From assembly GCF_026191475.2 (NCBI RefSeq), contig NZ_JAOSLC020000003.1, positions 2,139,001-2,203,000 on the forward strand: DNA of 64,000 nucleotides, given 5' to 3'. The position numbers and the translations under genes are program-made. Under the pieces are notes generated by a model that saw only the letters and a list, made by a program, of their open reading frames with translations, was not told the DNA's origin and ran no database searches. Source of the DNA: Polaribacter ponticola (GTDB taxonomy: Bacteria; Bacteroidota; Bacteroidia; Flavobacteriales; Flavobacteriaceae). Positions 30,101-40,823 of this stretch are shown one piece after another; position 1 is the first letter of the stretch; each line of letters starts with the position of its first letter.

Positions 30101-33100
30101 ATGATTCCGATGGCGATGGTATTCCAAATTATTTAGATACTGATGACGATGGCGATGGAATAGATACATCAGATGAAGACATAAATAATGATGGTGACTT
30201 AACAAATGATGATTCCGATGGCGACGGCATTCCAAATTACTTAGATACTGATGATGATGGCGATGGCGTAGATACAGCTGATGAGGATATAGATAGCGAT
30301 GGCGATCCTAATGATGATGATTCCGATGGCGATGGCATTCCAGATTATTTGGATACTGATGATGACGGTGATGGAATAGATACTGCAGACGAAGATATAG
30401 ATGGCGATGGCGATTCAACAAATGACGATTCGGATGGTGATGGTATCCCAGACTATTTAGATACTGATGATGATGGCGATGGTATTCCTACAGAAGATGA
30501 AGATGTAAATGGTGATGGAGATTTCACAAATGATGATGATGATGGCGATGGTATTCCAGACTATTTAGACGATGATGATAATGATGGAGATGGAGTTCCA
30601 GATTCTATCGATTTAGATGATGATAATGATGGTATTCCAGATTTGGTAGAAAACGGAGGAGACTTTACATTAGATACAGATGGCGATGGTATTCCTGATC
30701 ATTTAGATTTAGATTCCGATGGAGACGGTATTAATGATGTTGTAGAATCTGGAAGTGGAGCTTTAGATGCAGATAATGATGGAGTAATCGATGGTTCAGA
30801 TGTAGGTTCAGGATCTAATGGACTATTTGATGGCGTAGAAAATGTTGCTGAAAGCGGTACTTTAAATCACGATATAATAGATACAGATGGCGATGGCATC
30901 CCAGATTTCCAAGATATTGATGATGATGGAGATGGAATTAATACTAAAGATGAAGATGTTGATGCAGATGGAGACCCAACAAATGATGATTCTGATGGCG
31001 ATGGCATTCCAAACTATTTAGATACCGATGATGATGGTGATGGTGTTGATACAGCTAATGAAGATATTAATGGAGATGATGATTATTCTGATGATTCTGA
31101 TGGCGATGGCATTCCAGATTATTTAGATACTGATGACGATGGTGATGGTGTAGATACAAAAGATGAAGATATTGATGGCGATGGAGATCCAACAAACGAT
31201 GATTCCGATGGCGATGGCATTCCAGATTATTTAGATACTGATGACGATGGCGATGGTGTAGATACAAAAGATGAAGATATTGATGGCGATGGCGATTCAA
31301 CAAATGATGATTCTGATGGCGATGGCATTCCAGATTATTTGGATACCGATGATGATGGTGATGGTGTAGATACTGCAGATGAAGATATAAATGGTGATGG
31401 AGATTCAACAAATGATGATTCTGATGGCGATGGCATTCCAGATTATTTAGATACCGATGATGATGGCGATGGCATTGATACTAAAGATGAAGATAATGAT
31501 GGTGATGGAGACCCAACGAATGATGATTCTGATGGCGATGGTATTCCAGACTATTTAGATACAGATGATACAGATGGTGATGGAGTTCCAGATTCTATTG
31601 ATTTAGATGATGATAATGATGGTATTCCAGATTTAGTTGAAAATGGAGGAGACTTTACATTAGATACAGATGGCGATGGCATTCCAGATCATTTAGATTT
31701 AGATTCAGATGGCGATGGTGTTAATGATGTAGTAGAATCTGGAAGTGGAGCTTTAGATGCCGATAATGATGGAGTAATTGATGGAGCAGACACAGGTTCT
31801 GGAGCAAATGGATTGTTTGATGGAGTTGAAGATACTGCCGAAAGTGGTACTTTAAATCATAATATAACAGATACAGACGGCGATGGTATTCCAGATTTCC
31901 AAGATATCGATGATGATGGCGATGGAATTAATACTAAAGATGAAGATATTGATGCAGATGGAGAACCAACAAATGATGATACAGATGGCGATGGTATTCC
32001 AAATTATTTAGATACAGATGATGATGGCGATGGAATTGATACTAAAGATGAAGATCTAAATTCTGATGGTGATTATTCTGAAGATACAGATGGTGATGGC
32101 ATTCCAAATTATCTAGATACCGATGATGACGGTGATGGTATTGATACAATTGATGAAGATTATGATCCAAATAATGATAATGCTTTAGATCAAGATTCCG
32201 ATGGCGATGGAATAGCAGATTATTTAGATGTAGATGATGACAATGATGGCATTAACACAAAAGATGAAGATGCAAATAATGATGGCGATCCAACAAACGA
32301 TGATTCCGATGGCGATGGTATTCCAGATTATTTAGATATTTCTGCTTTCATTGATTCTGATGGTGACGGTATTCCAGATTCAGATGATTTAGATGATGAT
32401 AATGATGGTATTCCAGATTTAATAGAAAACGGAGGAGACTTTACATTAGATACAGATGGTGATGGTATTCCAGATCATTTAGATTTAGATTCAGATGGCG
32501 ATGGCATTACAGATTTAGCAGAATCAGGAAGTGGCGCTTTAGATGAAGATAATGATGGAGTTATTGATGGTTCTGATGTAGGCTCTGGAGCTAACGGATT
32601 GTACGATGGAGTAGAAGATGTTATCGAAAGTGGTAATTTAAATTATGAATTAACGGATACAGATGGCGACGGAATTAGAAATTTCCAAGATACAGATGAT
32701 GATGGTGATGGAGTAAAAACCAAAGATGAAGATTTAGATGGAGATGGAGATCCAACGAATGATGATTCCGATGGCGATGGAATAGCAGATTATTTAGATA
32801 TTGATGATGATGGTGATGGAGTTAATACTTTAGATGAAGATTATGATTCAGATAATGATAGTCCATTAGATCAAGATTCTGACGGGGATGGTGTTCCAGA
32901 TTATTTAGATACAGATGATGATGGAGATAGTATTGATACTATTGATGAAGATATCAATTCAGATTCAAGTCCTGTAGATGATGATACAGATGGTGATGGT
33001 ATTCCTAATTATTTAGATTCAGATGATGATGGCGATGGTATATTAACAATAGATGAGTTTATGTTAGATTGTGATGAAGATAATATTGCAGATCATATAG

Positions 33101-33411
33101 ATCTTACAGATTGTGATAAGATACCAAATGCATTTTCACCAAACGGAGATGGAAATAATGATACGTTTATAATACCAGCATTATCTAAGTATCCTAATTT
33201 TAAATTAGAAATTTACAATAGATGGGGTAATCAAGTTTATGATTATAACAATAGTGGTAAAACAAATCCATTATGGTGGGATGGTTATTCTACAGGAAGG
33301 TTTACATTAAATAAGAGTAAACCATTACCAGTAGGGACTTATTATTACATCATTTACTTTAATGATGGTACAAGAGCACCAATTAACGGATGGGTATATT
33401 TAAACAGATAA
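3148..33411 (+). CDS. Giant T9SS type B surface adhesin, SprB-like (10,087 aa)
   Basis: This is one unbroken frame of about 1 MDa. I chose ATG 3148 because MKKMYTLFN aligns with MKKRYRLFN at the start of the paralog at 37194 and AAAAGG lies just upstream; an in-frame GTG at 3121 lies further upstream. Domain order: signal peptide (about 1-36, ending SFAQ); a DUF11/CARDB-like domain; a first TSP3 patch (about 261-308); a globular module shared with the paralog; an Ig-like domain (about 575-665); roughly 55-60 cadherin/Ig-like modules with VNDAP linkers (about 671-6898); TSP3 repeats (about 6900-9990), interrupted by one non-repeat domain (about 7280-7538) and two Ig-like modules (about 7890-8125); and a T9SS type B sorting domain (about 9991-10087; [23 protein letters not shown]). 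SprB of Flavobacterium johnsoniae is the closest functional model. Calcium binding and a motility or adhesion role are inferred. Confidence 0.9.
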   Translation: MKKMYTLFNLPKEISKKTKNVFLLFVFIFIATSASFAQGVTMVVNASTESNTGTKTVGDVIDYSVAVRNTGGTTLTNVSINSSLSIDAPGLVLASGDTNNDGILDVTECWVYTGSLTLTTVGDVVNTFSITSTEITVAETFTHTESEHEDDISYASIYVISDLVATDDDYSATVINGISGGTAGNAFSNDTADGVIATATSVIPKLLINGGLTGVTIDLNGDVNVPAATSTGTYILTYKICENGNTNNCENATITIVVDGDSDGDGVIDSADICNGFDDNADFDTDGVPDNCDDDDDNDGILDINEGCTAAAANTYKKIYFSDGTIDTSAATNTELVLSTTTDYVSQVSGDSSPGNSLYLNGYDNVVGSQTMIFEVTTPYVLNVDSSLTFKAYLFDNISSLSGNYDQPLPLTISTASLGDITVNKLLTAAQITDLDAGKWVEIEYTIPIPGGPQSISISKISLVIEAISGGTGAFNAGSSETLAVIPNEFISDLRGVDCIQNSDGIGNFDHQETDSDGDGCPDVIEQGLIESSTKPGEVQGTGYDSTNGRVTGFASAYLGSTNANVSNAGTAVSITTQPSDNSGVVGSDVDFTVPSTGTIFQWEVSADNGTTYSSILDGANYAGTNTATLTVKEVKIAQNNYLYRVRISKADYACTTISNSAKLTVFENTPPIVDSNSISVNENTTSNLVGLSAPTDADNNTLTITVIGLPALGIIKKSNGDIVANNTTLTIAELTSLIYDAPVNYNDGTDPGDFTYQVSDGIASPVQGSTNIILNPINDPPVAVNDNGSGIEGSVVTITEIGANDSDIDGTVDTTSIILLDPNDIFNTGNSNSPLVINNVGTYSVNLAGTVVFTPLENFNGAANINYTIEDNDELISNTATIIINITAVNDEPVANPDTGSLSEDDAQLSVNAANGLLNNDSDVDGNPLNVTKFIVNGNQIIVDPTTGGATTIKDPISNEDIGNITINRDGSYVFIPVLNYNGTVPTITYNVFDGSSNITSTLKITVISVNDAPVNTVPGTQTTSEDIDITITGVSTTDVDENLDNTNLTVSNGIINISTVGGATIIGNGTNNVTISGTEAQINTALASIEYSPDSNFNGSDTLTVLSTDSDGAPLNDSDDIEITVSSVNDIPVNTVPGTQTTNEEILLPISGISATDTDDDLTSTELNVSNGTLTVVPSGSAVVTSTGTGNLLITGTETDINATLASLGYTPSLDFVGQDTLTVLSTDSNNATDTDVVLINVTNVNDEPVNTVPATQTTPEETVLNITGLNATDVDGNLQTTQVSVTNGIINVNASGSAIVSSNSSGNVTITGTETDINATLASLSYTPNSNYVGQDTLTVLSTDSDGENDTDTVLINVTNVNDAPVNTVPGLQTIVEETLTAITGVSTTDIDGDLASTELSVNNGIINVTASGAAIVSNNASGSVTISGSEADINATLASLTYTPNLNYVGSDILTVVSTDSFATPLSDTDTIAITVTNVNDEPVADNESVITNEDTPITIDVLDGDTDGDNDTLTISEINGTAIIEGQTIAVVGGTVTLTSGELVVSPANNNTNDVTFNYTVSDGNGGSDTGSVNVEITPQNDGPTAIDDNYSTAEETTVTLAPLTTGTADSDIDGDSLTISSINGEPVVLGTAETITVSNGIVNYSAGGVITFTPNINYNGTVTFPYVITDGNLTATANQIITVTAINDAPVAVDDSYTTDEDTALVLLPLTTGVADSDIDGDILSIQSINGENLTGNVQSISVTNGTVDIDGSGTITFTPDTDYNGNVTFPYVITDGNLTATANQIITVNSVNDTPTAVNDTLTVDEDSVAGATNQVTVSTNDSIGGDGGDAENYSIESTDTAPANGTVTEVSDGVFEYIPNADFNGTDSFTYTITDADGDTATATVNVTVNSVNDTPTAVDDTLTVDEDSVAGATNQVTVSTNDSIGGDGGDADNYSIESTDTAPANGTVTEVSDGVFEYIPNADFNGTDSFTYTITDADGDTATATVNVTVNSVNDTPTAVDDALTVDEDSVTGATNQVTVSTNDSIGGDGGDADNYSIESTDTAPANGTVTEVSDGVFEYIPNADFNGTDSFTYTITDVDGDTSTATVNVTVNSVDDAPTATDDTLSVAEDSVAGVSNQVTVSTNDNIGGDGGDADNYSIESTDTAPTNGTVTEVSDGIFEYIPNADFNGTDSFTYTITDADGDTATATVNVTVISVNDTPSATNDSTTVAEDSVAGVSNQVTVSTNDSIGGDGGDADNYSIESTDTAPTNGTVTEVSDGVFEYIPNANFNGTDSFTYTITDVDGDTATATVTVTVNSVDDAPSATDDTLTVDEDSVAGVSNQVTVSTNDSIGGDGGDADNYSIESTDTAPANGIVTEVSDGVFEYIPNADFNGIDSFTYTITDADGDTATATVNVTVNSVNDVPTAVDDALTVDEDSVAGVSNQVTVSTNDSIGGDGGDTEDYSIESTDTAPTNGTVTEVSDGVFEYIPNANFNGTDSFTYTITDADGDTATATVNVTVNSVNDAPTAVDDALTVDEDSVAGVSNQVTVSTNDSIGGDGGDADNYSIESTDTAPANGTVTEVSDGVFEYIPNADFNGTDSFTYTITDADGTTSTGTVTVTVEAKNDAPKAEDDSFTTDEDTLVTITPLTTGTADSDIDGDTIVVSEINGEPVVLGTAETIVVPNGIVNYSATGVISFTPSTDYNGTVTFPYQISDGNGETDEATITIIVNAVNDLPIANDDTKSVNEDTVLTVTAANGLIKNDTDEDKASLTIQEFTVDGQTITVDPTNGGTTTINNVGDITINANGSYTFSPVQDFEGNVPTITYVLEDNGNLTDEGDLDITVNPINDNPVAVTDTYTTNEETPVTLTPLTKGVADSDVDGDTIVISEINGEPVVLGTAEAIAVPNGTLNYSATGVVTFSPNTNFNGTVTFPYEISDGNGGTATANQEITVNPVNDDPVAVKDIYTTNEDTTVTLTPLLADTDLDNDALVISKINGETVVLGTAETITTPNGTVNYSATGVVTFTPSQDFNGIETFSYEISDGKGGVDTADQEITVTAVNDNPIAVTDSYSTNEDTPLTLAPLTTGTADSDVDNDTIVVSEINGEPVVLGTAETITVANGTVNYSAAGAITFTPATNFNGTVTFPYEISDGNGGLATANQVIEVNAVNDFPVAVEDQYTTNEDTAITLTPLTKGTADSDSDGDTLTITKINGEPVVLGTAETITVPNGTVNYSATGEITFTPNDDFNGTVTFPYTISDGNGATATANQVITIDAVNDRPVATPDTATTPEDTLLNVNVIANGVLDNDSDIDADTITVIGYNVGSNSVTVGQNLTLTEGVLNIKADGTFTFDPADDYTGNVPTITYTISDGNLATTSTLDIEVTPTNDAPNLVADVKIIDEDTTLTIDANGGLLSNDSDIDVGDSLTITEFKVNGQTITVDPTTGGTTTILNVGDITINADGSYTFTPVLHYNGNVPTITYTVSDNTTTANSTLNIEVRPINDAPDLVDDVNTTTEDTPLTVTKANGVLDDNDTDVENETLTVTQFTIGSTNYNAGTEADITEGKLTINADGSYVFTPAQDFNGIFPVITYTAEDSENTETATLTITVTAENDAPIANNDSNTTNEDVAITVISGSGDGLIDNDTDTENDGLSITKFTVGGIEYNAGQTATVADGIISISSDGGYTFTPAQDFNGVFPVVDYIISDGNGGTDTATLTLTVVSVNDNPIAQNDANSTTEDVDLTVSAANGVLNNDSDVDSNLTVTRFFVKGVPYLAGETASPAEGNITLNSDGSYTFEPTSNFNGTYPTITYTASDNIETVNADLVITVIPANDTPIVVADTNSTNEGVTLTVPATGILGNDSDIDTGDTLKVIRFTVASQTIIVDPTNGGTATITNVGDIRINEDGSYVFTPFEDYNGTVPTITYTASDGQNSANTTLIITVDPVNDDPIATDDDATSDPVTLVNIPVLTNDSDVDTGDVLTVTITVAPGFGVATVLANGTIDYTPNAGFNNGIDTFTYQISDGNGGTDTAVVSVTVPESAFPPVANPDTNTTDEAVAITVADNDPKSLIANDTDGNLDPLTVVSFILEGVTYNAGATATITNVGEITINAGGGYVFTPFGDFEGTFPVISYIITDNQPTPNANSTLTITVNNLNDDPVVLSENETTLEDTAFTKNAVNGLLNNDNDIDGDALSISAFEIDGVSYNTTETANIVGKGSISITADGGYTFTPAEDFNGSYPTVTYTVFDGTTTINGTLDIEVTPVNDAPLAVNDEDNSTPEDTEITITAVSIAANDIDDNSIDATSIILIDPTNPTNTSEATGTLTVSGIGTYTVDGTTGDVTFDPILNYNGQANINYTIKDNEGLISSNTGVIEINVTPVNDAPVLISETNSTLEDTAISTSPNGLLSNDTDVDGNPLSISTFEVEGNVYATTETANVPGKGSIAITSDGGYLFTPAEDFNGAYPIVTYNVTDGTATVSATLTITVDPVNDAPVAVDDENNTTNEDNAITVSTIGTNDTDDNGIDATSVILIDPNDSNNTSENATRELTIVGVGTYSVDDDGDVTFTPVANYNGTADINYTIKDNDAVVSNIATVEIEVTAINDAPVANPDTASTNEDTALSVTAANGLIVINDTDIENDALSVESFTVAGGNYTAGDPAVFTEGTLVIESNGSYIFTPATDFNGTVPEVTYTITDGTNTANSTLNIDVIAVNDAPVAVNDENNTTTEDNAITVSTVGGNDTDDNGIDATTVILIDPNDNSRTSSGSGSLTITGVGTYVVNTTTGDVTFTPVANYNGNADVNYTIKDNDGVVSNIAIIEIEVTAVNDAPVANPDTGSTDEDTTLSIDEANGLIVTNDTDIESNTLTVQTYSVSGNSYNAGTPVTLTEGTLVIQPNGSYEFTPALNFNGSVPEITYTITDGTNSDNSTLNITVNPINDAPVAINDENNTTLEDTPITVSAVGGNDLDDNGINSATVLLIDPNNAGNTSAGSGELTIVGVGVYQVNSDGDVTFTPELNYNGNADVNYSIKDDVGVVSTNIATIEIEVTAVNDAPVANPDTGLTVEDTVLSVDKANGLIDTNDTDPENNDLDVVSYTVSGGSYTAGQSAMLTEGTLVIQANGSYIFTPAADFNGSVPEITYTISDGTNSDNSTLNITVTSVNDAPIAVNDEDNTTIEDTPITVSTIGANDTDDNSIDVTSIILIDPNNAANNSAGSGELTIIGVGVYEVDANGNVTFTPEANYFGIANVNYTIKDGDGVVSNVATIEIEVTSVNDMPVANPDTAITAEEVKLTVTAANGLIVINDTDIDNDPLNVTGYSVSGNNYTPGQPAVLAEGTLIIKADGSFEFTPVTNFNGLVPEVTYTISDGTNSDNSTLNITVTPVNDAPVAVNDINNTIPEDNPITVALIGDNDTDDNAIDASTVILIDPNNPSNNSSGTGELTIIGIGVYQVNAAGDVTFTPETNYNGSANVNYTINDDEGLISSNIATIEIEVTPVNDVPVLVPDVITINEGESITVDAANGLLSNDSDPDGDPITITEFTISGTTYPVGTTVTTPEGEITIFADGSLEFTPSENFNGTLPVIYTSVDAADISNSTLSIEVLPVNDAPEASNDSVATDPGIPVIIDVVKNDVDVDGDALTVSNVLIAEPSKGTVVVNSDGTVTYTPDVSFIQGTDVFAYQVCDADGLCDTATVIVTVPKSLFPPIASADTNLVTEDVTLNVDAANGLIKNDVDPNVADILTVTGFEVDGQSYNVGDTATLTEGNLTILADGSYTFVPTLNYNGLVPTVNYTITDSTGTTDSSSTLNLVVTAVNDIPVAEPNTKTILEDTTLNVDAANGLVLTNDSDADGTSLPVINFEVGGQSYNVGQLATFTEGTIIIKSDGSYIFTPALGYNGTVQTITYTITDGIEEVSSTLIITVIPVNDAPIVVDNENNITTEDTPIVVSTITDNDSDDNPIDPTSIILIDPSNPANTGDASTPLVVAGVGTYEVDNLGNVTFTPEENYTGTADVNYTISDGTKTSNIGTVEIEVTPINDAPIAVDDVYTTPEDTTLNVIAANGLLSNDSDVENTPLSVKGFEVEGITYTLGQTAMLTEGNLNINSDGSFVFVPANNFEGTVPTVIYTVSDGINNSTALLDITVAPIDDAPIAVNDTNNTTAEDTPIVVATITSNDSDENPVDASSIILIDPSNPSNTGDATTPLVIAGIGTYEVDNSGNVTFTPAPNYNGPANVNYTISDGVLTSNVATVQITVTAENDAPTVVADVNTTPEDTAFEVLAAVGLLSNDSDAEGTQLSLTGFTINGQTYSAGDKATLTEGDLTINSDGSYTFIPTTDFNGAVPTVTYIVSDGIKTSTTTLDITVTPENDAPKVVNDISNVTPEDTPLVISIITNNDTDDDPIDPSTITLIDPNNPSNTGDSTTPLVVAGVGTYEVDNLGNVTFTPEANYNGTADVNYTISDGLETSNIGTIEIEVSPVNDAPNAVDDVNTTPEDTTLVVLVANGLLSNDSDNEGTQLIITGFEVNGSSFTAGQTATLLEGSITINGNGEYTFVPAANFDGTVPTITYTVSDGTNNSTAVLDITVTPIDDAPVVINDENNTTPEETALVISTITNNDLDENIIDPLTITLIDPNNPSNTGDSTTPLIVPNVGTYSVDEFGNVTFTPVANFNGTADVNYTISDGTKTSNIGTIEIEVTGVNDAPTAVADVNTTPEDVALNINAANGVLANDSDLEGTPLTVLEFTINGQDIIAGQTATFTEGTLVINSDGSYIFTPALNYVGTVPTVTYSVTDGKESVTSTLDITVTPIDDAPTVVDDFATGVQNTPIVASDITSNDSDLDSTIDVTSIVLIDPNNPSNTGDSNTPLVISGVGTFEVDAAGNVTFTPEPDFTGVAEVNYTVEDTGNTVSEEATIYFTVQPDNDGDGIANIVDLDDDNDGIPDTVENNGLDPLADSDNDGIPNYQDSDAILVDENNDGIDDRFDTDNDGIIDQFDLDSDGDGNLDIIEADGIDTDNDGRVDNLIDLDNDGLDDNIATSPLATADTDGDGIANYKDLDSDGDGILDNLEAQDPTNYITLSGVDSDNDGIDDAFDVDCAPCNSVTGTPITPLNSDTDDLPNYLDLDSDDDGIVDNIEWQTTPGYQTPGADMDGNGVADNYETTPGSGIPIYIPVSTNGVNPPDYLNTDSDGDGVSDSVEAYDTNGDNVAEIVASGNDTDNDGIDDAFDLNSNGPSDTDAATNNNQDVTEFPNDQDPGTAQVDFRDNHVFSDPVDTDGDGVNDDIDIDDDNDGILDSVESLGFVPTNTMNDPSCIFPTAVFKNPTYVAGTGSGSGTLGAKYRFENVIDVTGLGAAGILDAIVEITDIQGGASLITIDNASTGSSDAWQPEFTVPVPTGGGKSEMAFKLVLVHDDTENIYNISRFGGTIYDIDGANARESVILSRPGLYAVAGNTLLNVNSNLATGLLTLEGPDDTYSGVDLSPRLATYFNYYDVSAFEVRFSAELLSAKSNTNLGSILFDVCSINGLFDGNTLSNAPSQTNGTSENSGPGIGVVYKVFDGIDSDGDGITDELDIDSDNDGIPDNVEAQLTSAYFGPGNGDSDLDGLLNAYDNANNSGLALVDTDGDFRFDYLDTDSDNDGIDDTIEAGYTLATNNNDTDHDGLLDQYDDVDTTGGLFDVNDELNNGASTLPDANSTTPEVDYREILDSDGDGITDSVDLDDDNDGILDTVEQDGDPLRDTDGDGIIDSLDLDSDGDGINDLIESGLGQIDADNDGVIDGSDTGSGANGLFDGVETTPESGTTSVTLDTDGDGIPNFQDIDDDNDGINTEDENYDVANNDPTDQDSDGDNIPDYLDTDDDNDGVLTADEDNDNDGIFLNNDDDDNGDGIPDYLDALDTDNDGIPDSEDTDDDNDGNPDTTDTNPLTPTTLPDTLTIVEGNNGTVNVLSNDDFLPSTTITLVNAGSGSAAGMVTFDPLTGDMVYVPAVGEEGTVVTVDYTVCNTDVNPNVCVTDTVTITVQTDNDGDGDPDVTDLDDDNDGNPDTSDPNIFTPTTTPDAITIVNGVSGTLDILGNDDFLPGINTTITNAGTGSATGIITFNPLTGEMTYIPEVEDEAEIVTVDYTVCNTANNPSVCITETVTITVQKDSDGDGIPDSVDLDDDNDGILDTVEQDGDPLRDTDGDGIIDSLDLDSDGDGINDLTESGLGQPDADNDGVIDGSETGSGANGLFDGVETTPESGTTSDPIDSDGDGISDFQDIDDDNDGIPTSEEYVLDVNGDPIDSDGDGIPNYLDTDDDGDGVDTTDEDINNDGDYSDDTDGDGIPNYLDTDDDGDGVDTADEDINNDGDLTNDDTDGDGIPNYLDTDDDGDGIDTADEDINGDGDLNDDSDGDGIPNYLDTDDDGDGVDTADEDIDSDGNPNDDDSDGDGIPNYLDTDDDGDGVDTSDEDIDNDGDLTNDDTDGDGIPNYLDTDDDGDGVDTADEDNNNNNDLTDDDSDGDGIPDYLDGDDFDGDGIPDSIDLDDDNDGIPDLVEQDGDPLRDTDGDGIIDSLDLDADGDGINDVVEAGNGHLDSDNDGVIDAALTGSGANGLFDGVEDAPESGTTSDPIDTDGDGIPDFQDVDDDGDGIDTKDEDINNDGDPTNDDTDGDGIPNYLDTDDDGDGVDTADEDVNGDSDYSDDTDGDGIPNYLDTDDDGDGVDTADEDINNDGDLSNDDSDGDGIPNYLDTDDDGDGIDTADEDANNDGDPTNDDSDGDGIPDYLEGEDNDGDGIPDSIDLDDDNDGIPDLDENGGDPTLDTDGDGIPDHLDLDSDGDGINDVVESGSRALDADNDGVIDGNPADFGGNGLFDGLEDGAESGNLNHTLTDTDGDGIPDFQDVDDDGDGVPTSEEYILDVNGNPLDSDGDGIPNYLDTDDDGDGIDTVDEDINADGDYSDDTDGDGIPNYLDSDDDGDGIDTIDEDYDGSNSNASDQDSDNDGIPDYLDSDDDNDGVATSDEDIDSDGDPTNDDSDGDGIPNYLDTDDDGDGIDTSDEDINNDGDLTNDDSDGDGIPNYLDTDDDGDGVDTADEDIDSDGDPNDDDSDGDGIPDYLDTDDDGDGIDTADEDIDGDGDSTNDDSDGDGIPDYLDTDDDGDGIPTEDEDVNGDGDFTNDDDDGDGIPDYLDDDDNDGDGVPDSIDLDDDNDGIPDLVENGGDFTLDTDGDGIPDHLDLDSDGDGINDVVESGSGALDADNDGVIDGSDVGSGSNGLFDGVENVAESGTLNHDIIDTDGDGIPDFQDIDDDGDGINTKDEDVDADGDPTNDDSDGDGIPNYLDTDDDGDGVDTANEDINGDDDYSDDSDGDGIPDYLDTDDDGDGVDTKDEDIDGDGDPTNDDSDGDGIPDYLDTDDDGDGVDTKDEDIDGDGDSTNDDSDGDGIPDYLDTDDDGDGVDTADEDINGDGDSTNDDSDGDGIPDYLDTDDDGDGIDTKDEDNDGDGDPTNDDSDGDGIPDYLDTDDTDGDGVPDSIDLDDDNDGIPDLVENGGDFTLDTDGDGIPDHLDLDSDGDGVNDVVESGSGALDADNDGVIDGADTGSGANGLFDGVEDTAESGTLNHNITDTDGDGIPDFQDIDDDGDGINTKDEDIDADGEPTNDDTDGDGIPNYLDTDDDGDGIDTKDEDLNSDGDYSEDTDGDGIPNYLDTDDDGDGIDTIDEDYDPNNDNALDQDSDGDGIADYLDVDDDNDGINTKDEDANNDGDPTNDDSDGDGIPDYLDISAFIDSDGDGIPDSDDLDDDNDGIPDLIENGGDFTLDTDGDGIPDHLDLDSDGDGITDLAESGSGALDEDNDGVIDGSDVGSGANGLYDGVEDVIESGNLNYELTDTDGDGIRNFQDTDDDGDGVKTKDEDLDGDGDPTNDDSDGDGIADYLDIDDDGDGVNTLDEDYDSDNDSPLDQDSDGDGVPDYLDTDDDGDSIDTIDEDINSDSSPVDDDTDGDGIPNYLDSDDDGDGILTIDEFMLDCDEDNIADHIDLTDCDKIPNAFSPNGDGNNDTFIIPALSKYPNFKLEIYNRWGNQVYDYNNSGKTNPLWWDGYSTGRFTLNKSKPLPVGTYYYIIYFNDGTRAPINGWVYLNR
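6181..7596 (+). repeat. Four tandem cadherin/Ig-like modules of 351-357 bp (NTVPG class)
   Basis: Units start at about 6181, 6538, 6889 and 7240 and the array ends at 7596, giving lengths of 357, 351, 351 and 357 bp, all multiples of three. Each unit carries NTVPG/NTVPA, a TQTT-like stretch, INATLASL and LTVLSTDS. The units are clearly diverged, so this is an older expansion than the 306-bp array downstream. It encodes part of the giant adhesin stalk. Confidence 0.8.
8539..10986 (+). repeat. Eight exact-length 306-bp tandem repeats in the giant adhesin
   Basis: Units start at 8539, 8845, 9151, 9457, 9763, 10069, 10375 and 10681, each exactly 306 bp (102 codons) with no indel. Every unit encodes the same module, including [35 protein letters not shown] and [18 protein letters not shown]. 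Many synonymous positions are also conserved, which points to recent amplification or ongoing gene conversion. The segment after it begins [10 protein letters not shown] in register but belongs to another module class. Confidence 0.93.
15925..19272 (+). repeat. Five two-module super-repeats of about 669 bp
   Basis: Super-units start at 15925, 16600, 17269, 17938 and 18607, and a sixth start is at 19273, giving 675, 669, 669, 669 and 666 bp. Each unit joins two different cadherin/Ig-like modules. One has a DENNTT-type start, ILIDPN and NYTIKD. The other has NPDT, a long EGTL segment and ITDGTN. The repeating unit is therefore the pair, which implies duplication of a dimeric block. Confidence 0.88.
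20881..23520 (+). repeat. Four exact-length 660-bp two-module super-repeats
   Basis: Units start at 20881, 21541, 22201 and 22861, and a related but different module begins at 23521. All four are exactly 660 bp (220 codons). Each pairs a module carrying ILIDP or TLIDP and NPSNTGD with one carrying [15 protein letters not shown] and DGSYTF-type motifs. Nucleotide identity between units is visibly lower than in the 306-bp array, yet the length is fully conserved, suggesting selection on module spacing. Confidence 0.88.
26218..33060 (+). repeat. Nested TSP3 calcium-repeat region with seven large super-units
   Basis: The basic unit is about 36-37 codons built on [19 protein letters not shown] plus a [13 protein letters not shown] spacer. 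A larger cassette starts at 26218, 27535, 28624, 29395, 30601, 31591 and 32377. Its order is [11 protein letters not shown], then ENGGD or EQDGD, then [12 protein letters not shown], then [10 protein letters not shown], then a variable number of basic units. Cassette spacing varies (771 to 1317 bp) because the number of small units differs. GATGGCGATGGCATTCC is reused at base level throughout. A pair of Ig-like modules (about 26820-27520) interrupts the series. Confidence 0.9.
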
Positions 33412-33431
33412 TTAAGATGAACGCAATACAA

Positions 33432-34348
33432 ATGAAAAAATATATAGTAATCATTGCAGTTATATTGTTTACTATTTCTGCAAAAGCACAACAAGATCCA
33501 CAGTACACTCAGTACATGTATAATATGAACATTATAAACCCAGCTTACGCTGGGTCTTATGATGCTTTAAGTCTTAATTTCTTAGCCAGATCACAATGGG
33601 TAGGAATAGAAGGAGCTCCAAGAACTTTAACGTTCGGAGCACATTCTCCAGTTGGTAAAAATGTTGGATTAGGTTTATCTGTAATTGTAGATGAACTTGG
33701 TCCAGTAAAAGAGCAGAATATTTATGGAGATTTTTCTTATACACTAAATGTAAGTGATAATGCTAAGTTAGCTTTAGGTCTAAAAGCTGGTTATACTTTT
33801 TTAACTTATGTTTACCATGTTTAGAAACAACGAATCCAGATGATATAGCATTTGTAAATAATAACGCTAATAAAGCGTTACCAAATATTGGTTTTGGAGC
33901 ATTTTATCATACAGATAAATTTTACGCAGGATTATCTATACCTAATTTATTACAAACTTTTCATTTCGAAAAAAGCGGTGGTCAAGTAACAAGAGCTTCA
34001 GAAAGGAAGCATTTTTTCTTAACTTCTGGTTATGTATTTGATTTATCGTATGATTTAAAATTAAAACCTTCTTTAATGGTAAAGGCTGCAGAAGGGGCAC
34101 CTTTATCTATAGATTTTTCCGGAAATGTACTTTTCTATGATAAGTTTGAGGCAGGATTATCTTATAGGTTAGACGAATCTATATCTGCTTTAGTTAATGT
34201 AAGAGTAAGAAAGAACTTAAGAATAGGGTATGCCTATGATTATACATTAACAAATTTAGGTCAATTTAATTCTGGAAGTCATGAAGTATTTTTACTTTTT
34301 AATTTCGACTTTGAGAGTAATAAAATTAAATCTCCAAGATTCTTTTAG
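33432..34348 (+). CDS. PorP/SprF family T9SS outer-membrane protein, copy 1 (frameshifted as read)
   Basis: PorP/SprF-type beta-barrel proteins help export or anchor type B T9SS substrates at the outer membrane, and the immediate upstream partner here is the giant adhesin (20-base gap). ATG 33432 is chosen because the leader ACGCAATACAAATGAAAAAA is shared with copy 2, and a signal peptide follows (cleavage near AKAQQ). The family signature QYTQYMYNMNIINPAYAG is clear. As read, the frame stops near 33824 because the T-run at 33797-33802 has six bases where seven are needed. Restoring one T gives NLCLPCLETTNPDD and a 305-residue protein, exactly the length of copy 2, ending SPRFF. The break is probably a sequence error. 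Confidence 0.87.
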
Positions 34349-34364
34349 TTTTAATAATTCAATT

Positions 34365-36738
34365 ATGAAAAAAACAATACAAATTACAATCGTACTTTTA
34401 TTTAGTTCTTTAGCCATTTTTGGACAAACTAAAGAAACTAAGCAAGCAGACATATATTTTGAAAATTTATCATTTGTAAAAGCTGCCTTAGAGTATAAGA
34501 AGTTAGCAGAGAAAAAACCAACTGCGTATATTTTAAAGAAGTTAGGAGATTGTTATTATAACAATGTTCAAATGGAAGAAGCTGCAGATGCTTATGCAAG
34601 GTTATTTACAGCTTTTGTTGATTTCGATGATGAAGATTATGCTTTTAAATATGCCCAATCATTAAGAGCCATTGGAAATTTTGAAGAATCAAAATTCTGG
34701 ATGAAGAAATTTAATACAGTAAAAAAGGAAGACGTTCGAGGTCAGAATTTTACTGAAGCAAAAGCTATTTTAGCTGAAATTAGAGATAATAAACCAGATT
34801 ATAGGGTAGAAAATTTAGAGAAAATAAACACGAAATATTCAGATTTTGGTGTTACAGAATATAAAAACACAATTTTATTTTCTTCTCCAAGAGATTTAAA
34901 TAGGTTTGTAAAAAGAACTCATACTAGAAACAATAGAAATTTTTTAGATATTTTTCAAGTTAATAAAGATGACATAAAATTAAAAGGATCAAAAAAACTT
35001 TTTCTAAAGAATTGAATGAAAAATATCATGAGTCTTCTATTTCTTTTTCACCAGATAATAAAACTATTTATTTTACTAGAAACAACTATAACGAAGGAGA
35101 TTATAAGGTTGATAAAGATGGGTATAATAAACTTAAAATATATAAAGCAGATCTTGTAGATGATAATTGGATTAATATAAAAGAACTACCTTTTGTAGTA
35201 ACGAATATTCTGTAGGTCATCCATCTGTAAGTAAAGATGGTAAACGCTTATTTTTTACTTCAGACATGGAAGGTGGTTTTGGTAAAACAGATATTTATTA
35301 TGTAACTATAAATGAAGATAAAACTTATGGAGAACCTATGAATTTAGGAAAAACCATCAATACAGAAGGTAGAGAAATGTTTCCGTTTATATCGGAAGAT
35401 AAGACCCTATACTTTTCATCAGACGGTCATTTCGGAATAGGAGCTTTAGATGTTTTTGCTAGTAAATCTTTAGATAATAAGTTTCAAGAACCAGTAAATT
35501 TAAAAGCACCTGTAAATTCTAAATTAGATGATTTTGCTTTTTCAATAAATCCAATTACTAGAAAAGGATATTTATCTTCAAATAGAGTAGGTGGTCTTGG
35601 AGATGATGATATTTATTCTGTAGAACAAATCGTAACAGAAGAAATTAAAATAGTAGAATGTGATCAAGTTATAACGGGTTTTGTAAGAGAGTCTAAATTT
35701 AAAAAACATTTACCTTTTGCTAAACTTACTCTAAAAGATGCTTTAGGTAATGTGGTTAAAGATACAATTGCAGACAAAATAGGTAAGTTTACGTTTAAAT
35801 TACCTTGTAATCAAAAATTCGCCATTACTGCAGCAAAAGAATATTATAAACCAGATACTAAGTATTTTGAGACTACAGATGAAGTTGCAGTAGAATTAGA
35901 TTTAGATTTTTCTTTAGAGATAACAGACGATTTTGTTTATAATGAAAGAGATGAATTAATAATTAAAATTAACTCTATTTATTTTGATTATAATAAATGG
36001 AATATAAGATCTGATGCAGCATTAGAGTTAGATCATATTGTTAGTGTAATGGTAAAATACCCTAAGATAAAAGTAAAATCTACTTCCCATACAGATGCAA
36101 GAGGTAGAGCGTCTTATAATGAGTTACTGTCTCAACGTAGAGCAGAATCTACAGTAGATTATATCACTTATAAAGGAATAAAATTAGATCGAATTTCGGG
36201 TAAAGGTTTTGGAGAATCTCAATTAACCAATAAGTGTGTAGATAATGATAATCACACAAATAGAGTAAAATGTACAGAAGCACAGCATCAAGCAAACAGA
36301 AGAACTTCGTTTGTAATTTTAAATGTAGATGGTACAAAAATTAGCTCTAAAGAGAAAGAATTTATTCAAGAAGAAGAGGAGGTTGAAGAAGAAATAGAAG
36401 AAGACCCTCAATCGGATTTAAAAACTCATATTGTAAGTAAAGGGGAAACGTTATACTCTATTGCAGAAAAATATAAATTAGAAATTAATTTATTAAAGAA
36501 AATTAATAACCTTAAAAGTAATAATGTTTACTTAAATCAATTGTTAATTATAGACCCAAATCATAACGGAGTTATAGCGCCAAATGTAGACGTAAATAAA
36601 AGTACATATACAGTTAAAGCTAATGAAACTTTATATGCTATTGCTGTTAAGCACAATTTAACAGTTAAAAAACTAAAAAGTTTAAATAAGTTAAAAAGTA
36701 ATAGCATTAAAAAAGGACAAGTATTAAAAATTAAATAA
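34365..36738 (+). CDS. OmpA-family protein with TPR, PD40 propeller and two LysM repeats, copy 1 (frameshifted as read)
   Basis: This is probably a periplasmic peptidoglycan anchor for the adhesin/SprF complex. ATG 34365 precedes a signal peptide (MKKTIQITIV to IFGQ). Corrected order: TPR-like helices (about 25-145), PD40/WD40-like propeller motifs (SFSPDNKTIYF, GHPSVSKDGK, YLSSNRVGGLGDDDIY; about 205-430), a carboxypeptidase-regulatory-like fold (about 435-515), OmpA C-terminal domain (about 530-665; SIYFDYNKW, SHTDARGRASYNELLSQRRA) and two LysM repeats (about 688-732 and 747-791; SKGETLYSIAEKY and KANETLYAIAVKH). The frame breaks at A7 34991-34997 and T4 35191-35194. Adding one base at each yields about 791 residues that align with copy 2 throughout. 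It lies 16 bases after porP/sprF and ends the operon. Confidence 0.87.
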
Positions 36739-36757
36739 ATTGTTAAAAGCAACATAT

Positions 36758-36787
36758 AAATTAGCGCTCTAATAGGCGCTAATTTTT
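36758..36787 (+). terminator. Intrinsic terminator closing adhesin operon 1
   Basis: A perfect 10-bp stem pairs AAATTAGCGC (36758-36767) with GCGCTAATTT (36776-36785) around an 8-base loop, and the right arm runs into a five-T tract. It lies 19 bases after the OmpA stop codon. Confidence 0.8.
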
Positions 36788-37193
36788 GTTTATAACAAGT
36801 AATGATTAAATTATTTTATTAAAAACATTAGCTCTAAAATCTATTCAATTTTTTCATCATAAAAGTTATCTATTTTTTAAAAAATCATGTATATTAGTAA
36901 CTTAACTATGTTAAGTTATTTATTATGAAGCCCCCATATTCTATAAATAAAGTTATTGTACAGTTTACTAATAACTTTTCTTTCTACAAATATAGCATCT
37001 GCTTAAGATATAGTAAAGAAATTTACTTGCTACAATTAAAGCTTTTTTTAATACCAATAAATTGGTGCATTTAACATATTTTTATATGCCTAAAATTAAC
37101 CTTATACATTAATGAAAAAACTACTAGTAATCTAAATAAATAAGTTTAAAAATAGTTTCAATAGTTAGAATGGTATCAAATCAAAATAAAAAA
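36788..37193. other. AT-rich intergenic region between the two adhesin cassettes
   Basis: About 400 bases with no convincing gene. A 49-codon ATG frame (36925-37074) has no recognisable feature. The region should hold the promoter of the second cassette, but I found no clean TAnnTTTG box. A palindrome at 36898-36918 and a short ACCAAT/ATTGGT inverted pair near 37053-37068 are the only structured elements. Confidence 0.6.
36898..36918. repeat. Perfect 9-bp palindrome upstream of adhesin cassette 2
   Basis: TAACTTAAC (36898-36906) and GTTAAGTTA (36910-36918) are exact reverse complements around a TAT spacer. No T-tract follows, so it is more like an operator for a dimeric regulator than a terminator. 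It lies about 280 bases before the start of the second cassette. Confidence 0.5.
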
Positions 37194-39871
37194 ATGAAAA
37201 AAAGGTACAGACTTTTTAATTTCAAAAAAAAGATAAATAATAGAGAATACTCCCGTTTTTTATTATTTATATTTCTGTTATTTTTAACAAGTTTAAGTAG
37301 TGCTCAAGTAAATATTATTGCATTAGATGATGATTTTTCTGTAACTAATGTAAATGGTATCGTTGGTGGTGTTGCTGGTAATGTATTAGTAAATGATACT
37401 GTAGATGGTGTAACAGCTTCTTCTGCTACAATTACCACAACTTTACTCTCAACAGGGAACTTAGCTGGCGTAACAATTTCTGAAAATGGAGATGTTAATG
37501 TGCCAGCAGGAACTCCTTCTAAAGTTTTTATTTTAACGTATTCAATTTGCGAAAATGGAAATGAAAACAATTGTAAGAATGCAGAAATTAAAGTAAAAGT
37601 AGATGCAGATATCGATGGCGACGGAGTTTTAGACTCTTTAGATATTTGTGAAGGTTTTAATGATTTAGAAGATAACGATTCTGACGGTATTCCAAACGGA
37701 TGTGATGATGATGATGATAATGATGGTGTTTTAGATATAGATGAAGGTTGTACAGAACAAGTAACAAATTCTTATAAAAAAATATATTTCTCAGACGGTA
37801 CTATTGATACTTCTGGAGATACAGATGTAAATTTAGTGTATTCCACAATTTCAAATTATGTAAATTTAATAGGTGGAGATTTAGCTCCTGGAAATAATTT
37901 ATTTTTAAATGGGTTCGACCCAATTGGTGGGCCTGGTAAGATGGTTTTTAATATAACTACACCATATCTTTTAAAAGTAAATGAAACTATAACAATTAGA
38001 GCCTATTTATTTGACAATAGAAGAGATTTTTCAGGAGATTATGTATTGCCAATATCAGCAACAATAAATACAGTATCTTCTGGATCATTTTTTTAGAACA
38101 AGTTTTGTCTAATCAGCAAACTCAAGATCTAGACGATGGAAAATGGATTGAAATAGAATACAAAATTCCATTAACAGGTTTAACTACAGATCAAATAGAA
38201 ATAAGCAATATTACAATGTTAATTGAGGTAAATTCAGATGGTGTAAACCCTAATTTTGATCCTTCTTCTTCTGAGGTGTTTGGTATAATTCCAAGAGATT
38301 TAACTTCAGATGTAATTGGAGGAGAATGTACTTTAAATACAGATGGAGATGGATTAGTTGATGCTTTTGATACAGATGATGATGGAGATGGAATTGATAC
38401 AATTGATGAAGATATTAATAATGACGGCGACCCTACAAATGATGATACAGATGGTGATGGTATCCCAAATTATTTAGATGTTGATGTAGATGACAATGAT
38501 AATGATGGGATTCCAGATCATATAGATATAGATGATGATAATGATGGGATTCCTGATTTAGAAGAAAATGGAGGGGACTTCACATTAGATACTGATGGAG
38601 ATGGTATACCAGATCATATCGATTTAGATTCAGATAATGATGGTATTAATGATATTATAGAATCGGGTTCAGGAGCTTTAGATGTAAATAATGATGGTGT
38701 AATTGATGGTTCTCTAACAGGTTCTGGAGCTAACGGATTATTTGATGGTTTAGAAAATGTAGTGGATAGTGGAAACTTAAATTATACTATTATTGACACT
38801 GATGGTGATGGAGTAAGAGATTTTCAAGATATTGACGATGATGGCGATGGGGTAAATACAATAGATGAGGATATAGATGCAGACGGAAATCCAATGGATG
38901 ATGACACCGATGGAGATGGTATTGCAAACTATTTAGATATAGATGATGATGGCGATGGGGTAAAAACAATAGATGAGGATATAGATGCAGACGGAAATCC
39001 AATGGATGATGACACCGATGGAGATGGTATTGCAAACTATTTAGATATAGATGATGATGGAGATGGAGTAAATACTCTAGATGAGGATATAGATACAGAC
39101 GGAAATCCAATGGATGATGATTCAGATGGAGATGGTATTGCAAACTATTTAGATATAGATGATGATGGCGATGGAGTAAATACTTTAGATGAGGATATAG
39201 ATGCTGATGGCGATCCAATGGATGATGATTCAGATGGAGATGGTATTGCAAACTATTTAGATATAGATGATGATGGAGATGGAGTTAACACAATAGATGA
39301 GGATATAGATACCGATGGCGATCCAATGGATGATGATTCAGATGGAGATGGTATTGCAAACTATTTAGATATAGATGATGATGGAGATGGAGTTAACACA
39401 ATAGATGAGGATATAGATGCTGATGGAGATCCAATGGATGATGATACAGATGGAGATAGTATTGCAGATTATTTAGATATTGATGATGATGGTGATGAAA
39501 TTCTAACTATTAATGAATATTTATTAGATTGTGATAGTGATAATATACCAGATTATTTAGATATTACTACTTGTGGAGGTCTACCAAACACTTTTACACC
39601 CAATGGAGATGGAATAAATGATACTTTTGTGATTTCATCATTATTAGGATATCCAAATTTTAAATTAGAAATTTATAATAGACTAGGAAATAAAGTTTAT
39701 GATTATAATAATAGCGGAAAAACATCTCCTCTTTGGTGGGATGGTTATTCTACAGGGAGATTAACTTTAAATAAGAGTAAGCCTTTACCTGCAGGAACTT
39801 ACTATTATATTGTTTATTATAATGATGGTAAAACTTCACCTATAAAAGGATGGGTTTATTTAAATAGATAA
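37194..39871 (+). CDS. Short T9SS type B TSP3 surface protein, paralog of the giant adhesin (frameshifted as read)
   Basis: ATG 37194 ([10 protein letters not shown]) matches the start of the giant protein; an upstream ATG at 37170 is possible. Order: signal peptide (to about 34, LSSAQ), a module with NDTVDG and [11 protein letters not shown] as in the giant, a TSP3 patch, the globular module beginning [14 protein letters not shown], a TSP3 cassette (near 38516), six 108-bp TSP3 units, and a T9SS type B domain ([27 protein letters not shown]). As read, the frame stops at 38094-38096 because the T-run at 38088-38094 has seven bases. An eighth T restores [18 protein letters not shown], which aligns with [11 protein letters not shown] of the giant, and gives about 892 residues. 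In effect it is the giant without its cadherin/Ig array. Confidence 0.87.
38834..39481 (+). repeat. Six exact 108-bp TSP3 tandem repeats
   Basis: Units begin at 38834, 38942, 39050, 39158, 39266 and 39374, each exactly 108 bp (36 codons), and a partial seventh follows at 39482. Each encodes [15 protein letters not shown], then NPMDDD or DPMDDD, then [11 protein letters not shown]. The arrangement corresponds to the basic unit of the giant adhesin's TSP3 region. Confidence 0.92.
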
Positions 39872-39889
39872 ATTATATACGCAATACAA

Positions 39890-40807
39890 ATGAAAAAAAT
39901 TATAGGAATCATTGCAGTTATATTATTTACAATGTCTGCGCATGGGCAACAAGATGCTCAATATACACAGTATATGTATAATATGAATATCTTAAACCCT
40001 GCATATGCTGGATCTAAAGAAGCTTTAAATATTAATTTTTTAGCAAGATCTCAATGGGTTGGTTTTGACGGAGCACCCAAAACAATAACTCTTGGAGTTC
40101 ATTCACCAGTGGGTAAAAATGTAGGGTTGGGTTTGTCTGTTATAGCAGATAAATTAGGTCCTCTAGAAGAACAAAATATATATGGAGATTTTTCATATAA
40201 TTTAACATTAGATAATAACGCAAAATTAGCTTTAGGTTTAAAAGCGGGTTATACATTTTATAACCTTTGTATACCTTGTTTAAAAGGCGTTACAGAGGGA
40301 GATGCATTAATAAATAATTTAAACCCTAATAAAGCTTTTCCAAATTTTGGTGTTGGAGCTTTTTATTATACGAATAAGTTTTACGCCGGTTTATCAATAC
40401 CAAATTTGTTAAAAAGTATTCATTTTGATAAAAGTGGAGGTCAAGTAACTAGAGCGTCTGAAGCTCAGCACTTATTTATTACAACGGGTTATGTATTTAC
40501 TATTTCTCAAAATTTAAAACTAAAACCTTCTATAATGACTAAAGCTATAAAAGGTGCTCCTTTATCTATAGATTTTTCTGGAAATGTGCTATTTAACAAT
40601 AAAATAGAAGCGGGTTTATCTTATAGATTAGATGAGTCTTTTTCTACAATGATAAATTTTAGAGTTAGTAAAACTTTAAGAATTGGATATGCATATGATC
40701 ATACTTTAACAAATTTGCAAGAATTTAATTCTGGTAGTCATGAAGTATTATTACTATTCAATTTTGGTTTTGAAAATATTAAAATTCAATCTCCAAGATT
40801 CTTTTAG
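39890..40807 (+). CDS. PorP/SprF family T9SS outer-membrane protein, copy 2 (305 aa)
   Basis: Intact paralog of the gene at 33432, with signal peptide MKKIIGIIAVILFTMSAHGQ and the family block QYTQYMYNMNILNPAYAG. It carries NLCIPCLKGVTEGD where copy 1 is broken, and this was used to diagnose that frameshift. It ends SPRFF like copy 1. It starts 18 bases after the short TSP3 paralog and ends 16 bases before the OmpA paralog. The role inferred from SprF is outer-membrane export or attachment of the neighbouring type B substrate. Confidence 0.92.
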   Translation: MKKIIGIIAVILFTMSAHGQQDAQYTQYMYNMNILNPAYAGSKEALNINFLARSQWVGFDGAPKTITLGVHSPVGKNVGLGLSVIADKLGPLEEQNIYGDFSYNLTLDNNAKLALGLKAGYTFYNLCIPCLKGVTEGDALINNLNPNKAFPNFGVGAFYYTNKFYAGLSIPNLLKSIHFDKSGGQVTRASEAQHLFITTGYVFTISQNLKLKPSIMTKAIKGAPLSIDFSGNVLFNNKIEAGLSYRLDESFSTMINFRVSKTLRIGYAYDHTLTNLQEFNSGSHEVLLLFNFGFENIKIQSPRFF

Positions 40808-40823
40808 CTATAAAACTACAATA

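Noticed and set aside
31067..31411. Minus-strand ORF rich in His, Leu and Tyr (also at 26594, 29192, 29579 and 38790)
   Set aside because: These are antisense shadows of the GAT/GGC-rich TSP3 repeats. Their composition follows directly from the reverse complement of Asp-Gly codons, and they have no start signals.
33800..35215. Frame breaks considered as programmed frameshifting
   Set aside because: The breaks differ in site, lack a common slippery heptamer plus structure, and occur in unrelated genes; missing homopolymer bases explain all but one.
36925..37074. 49-codon ATG frame in the gap between the adhesin cassettes
   Set aside because: No recognisable motif or ribosome site, and composition like the surrounding AT-rich spacer.
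38790..39481. Short-period repeats considered as a non-coding satellite
   Set aside because: The period is a multiple of three (108 bp), the frame is open, and the product is a standard TSP3 calcium motif.
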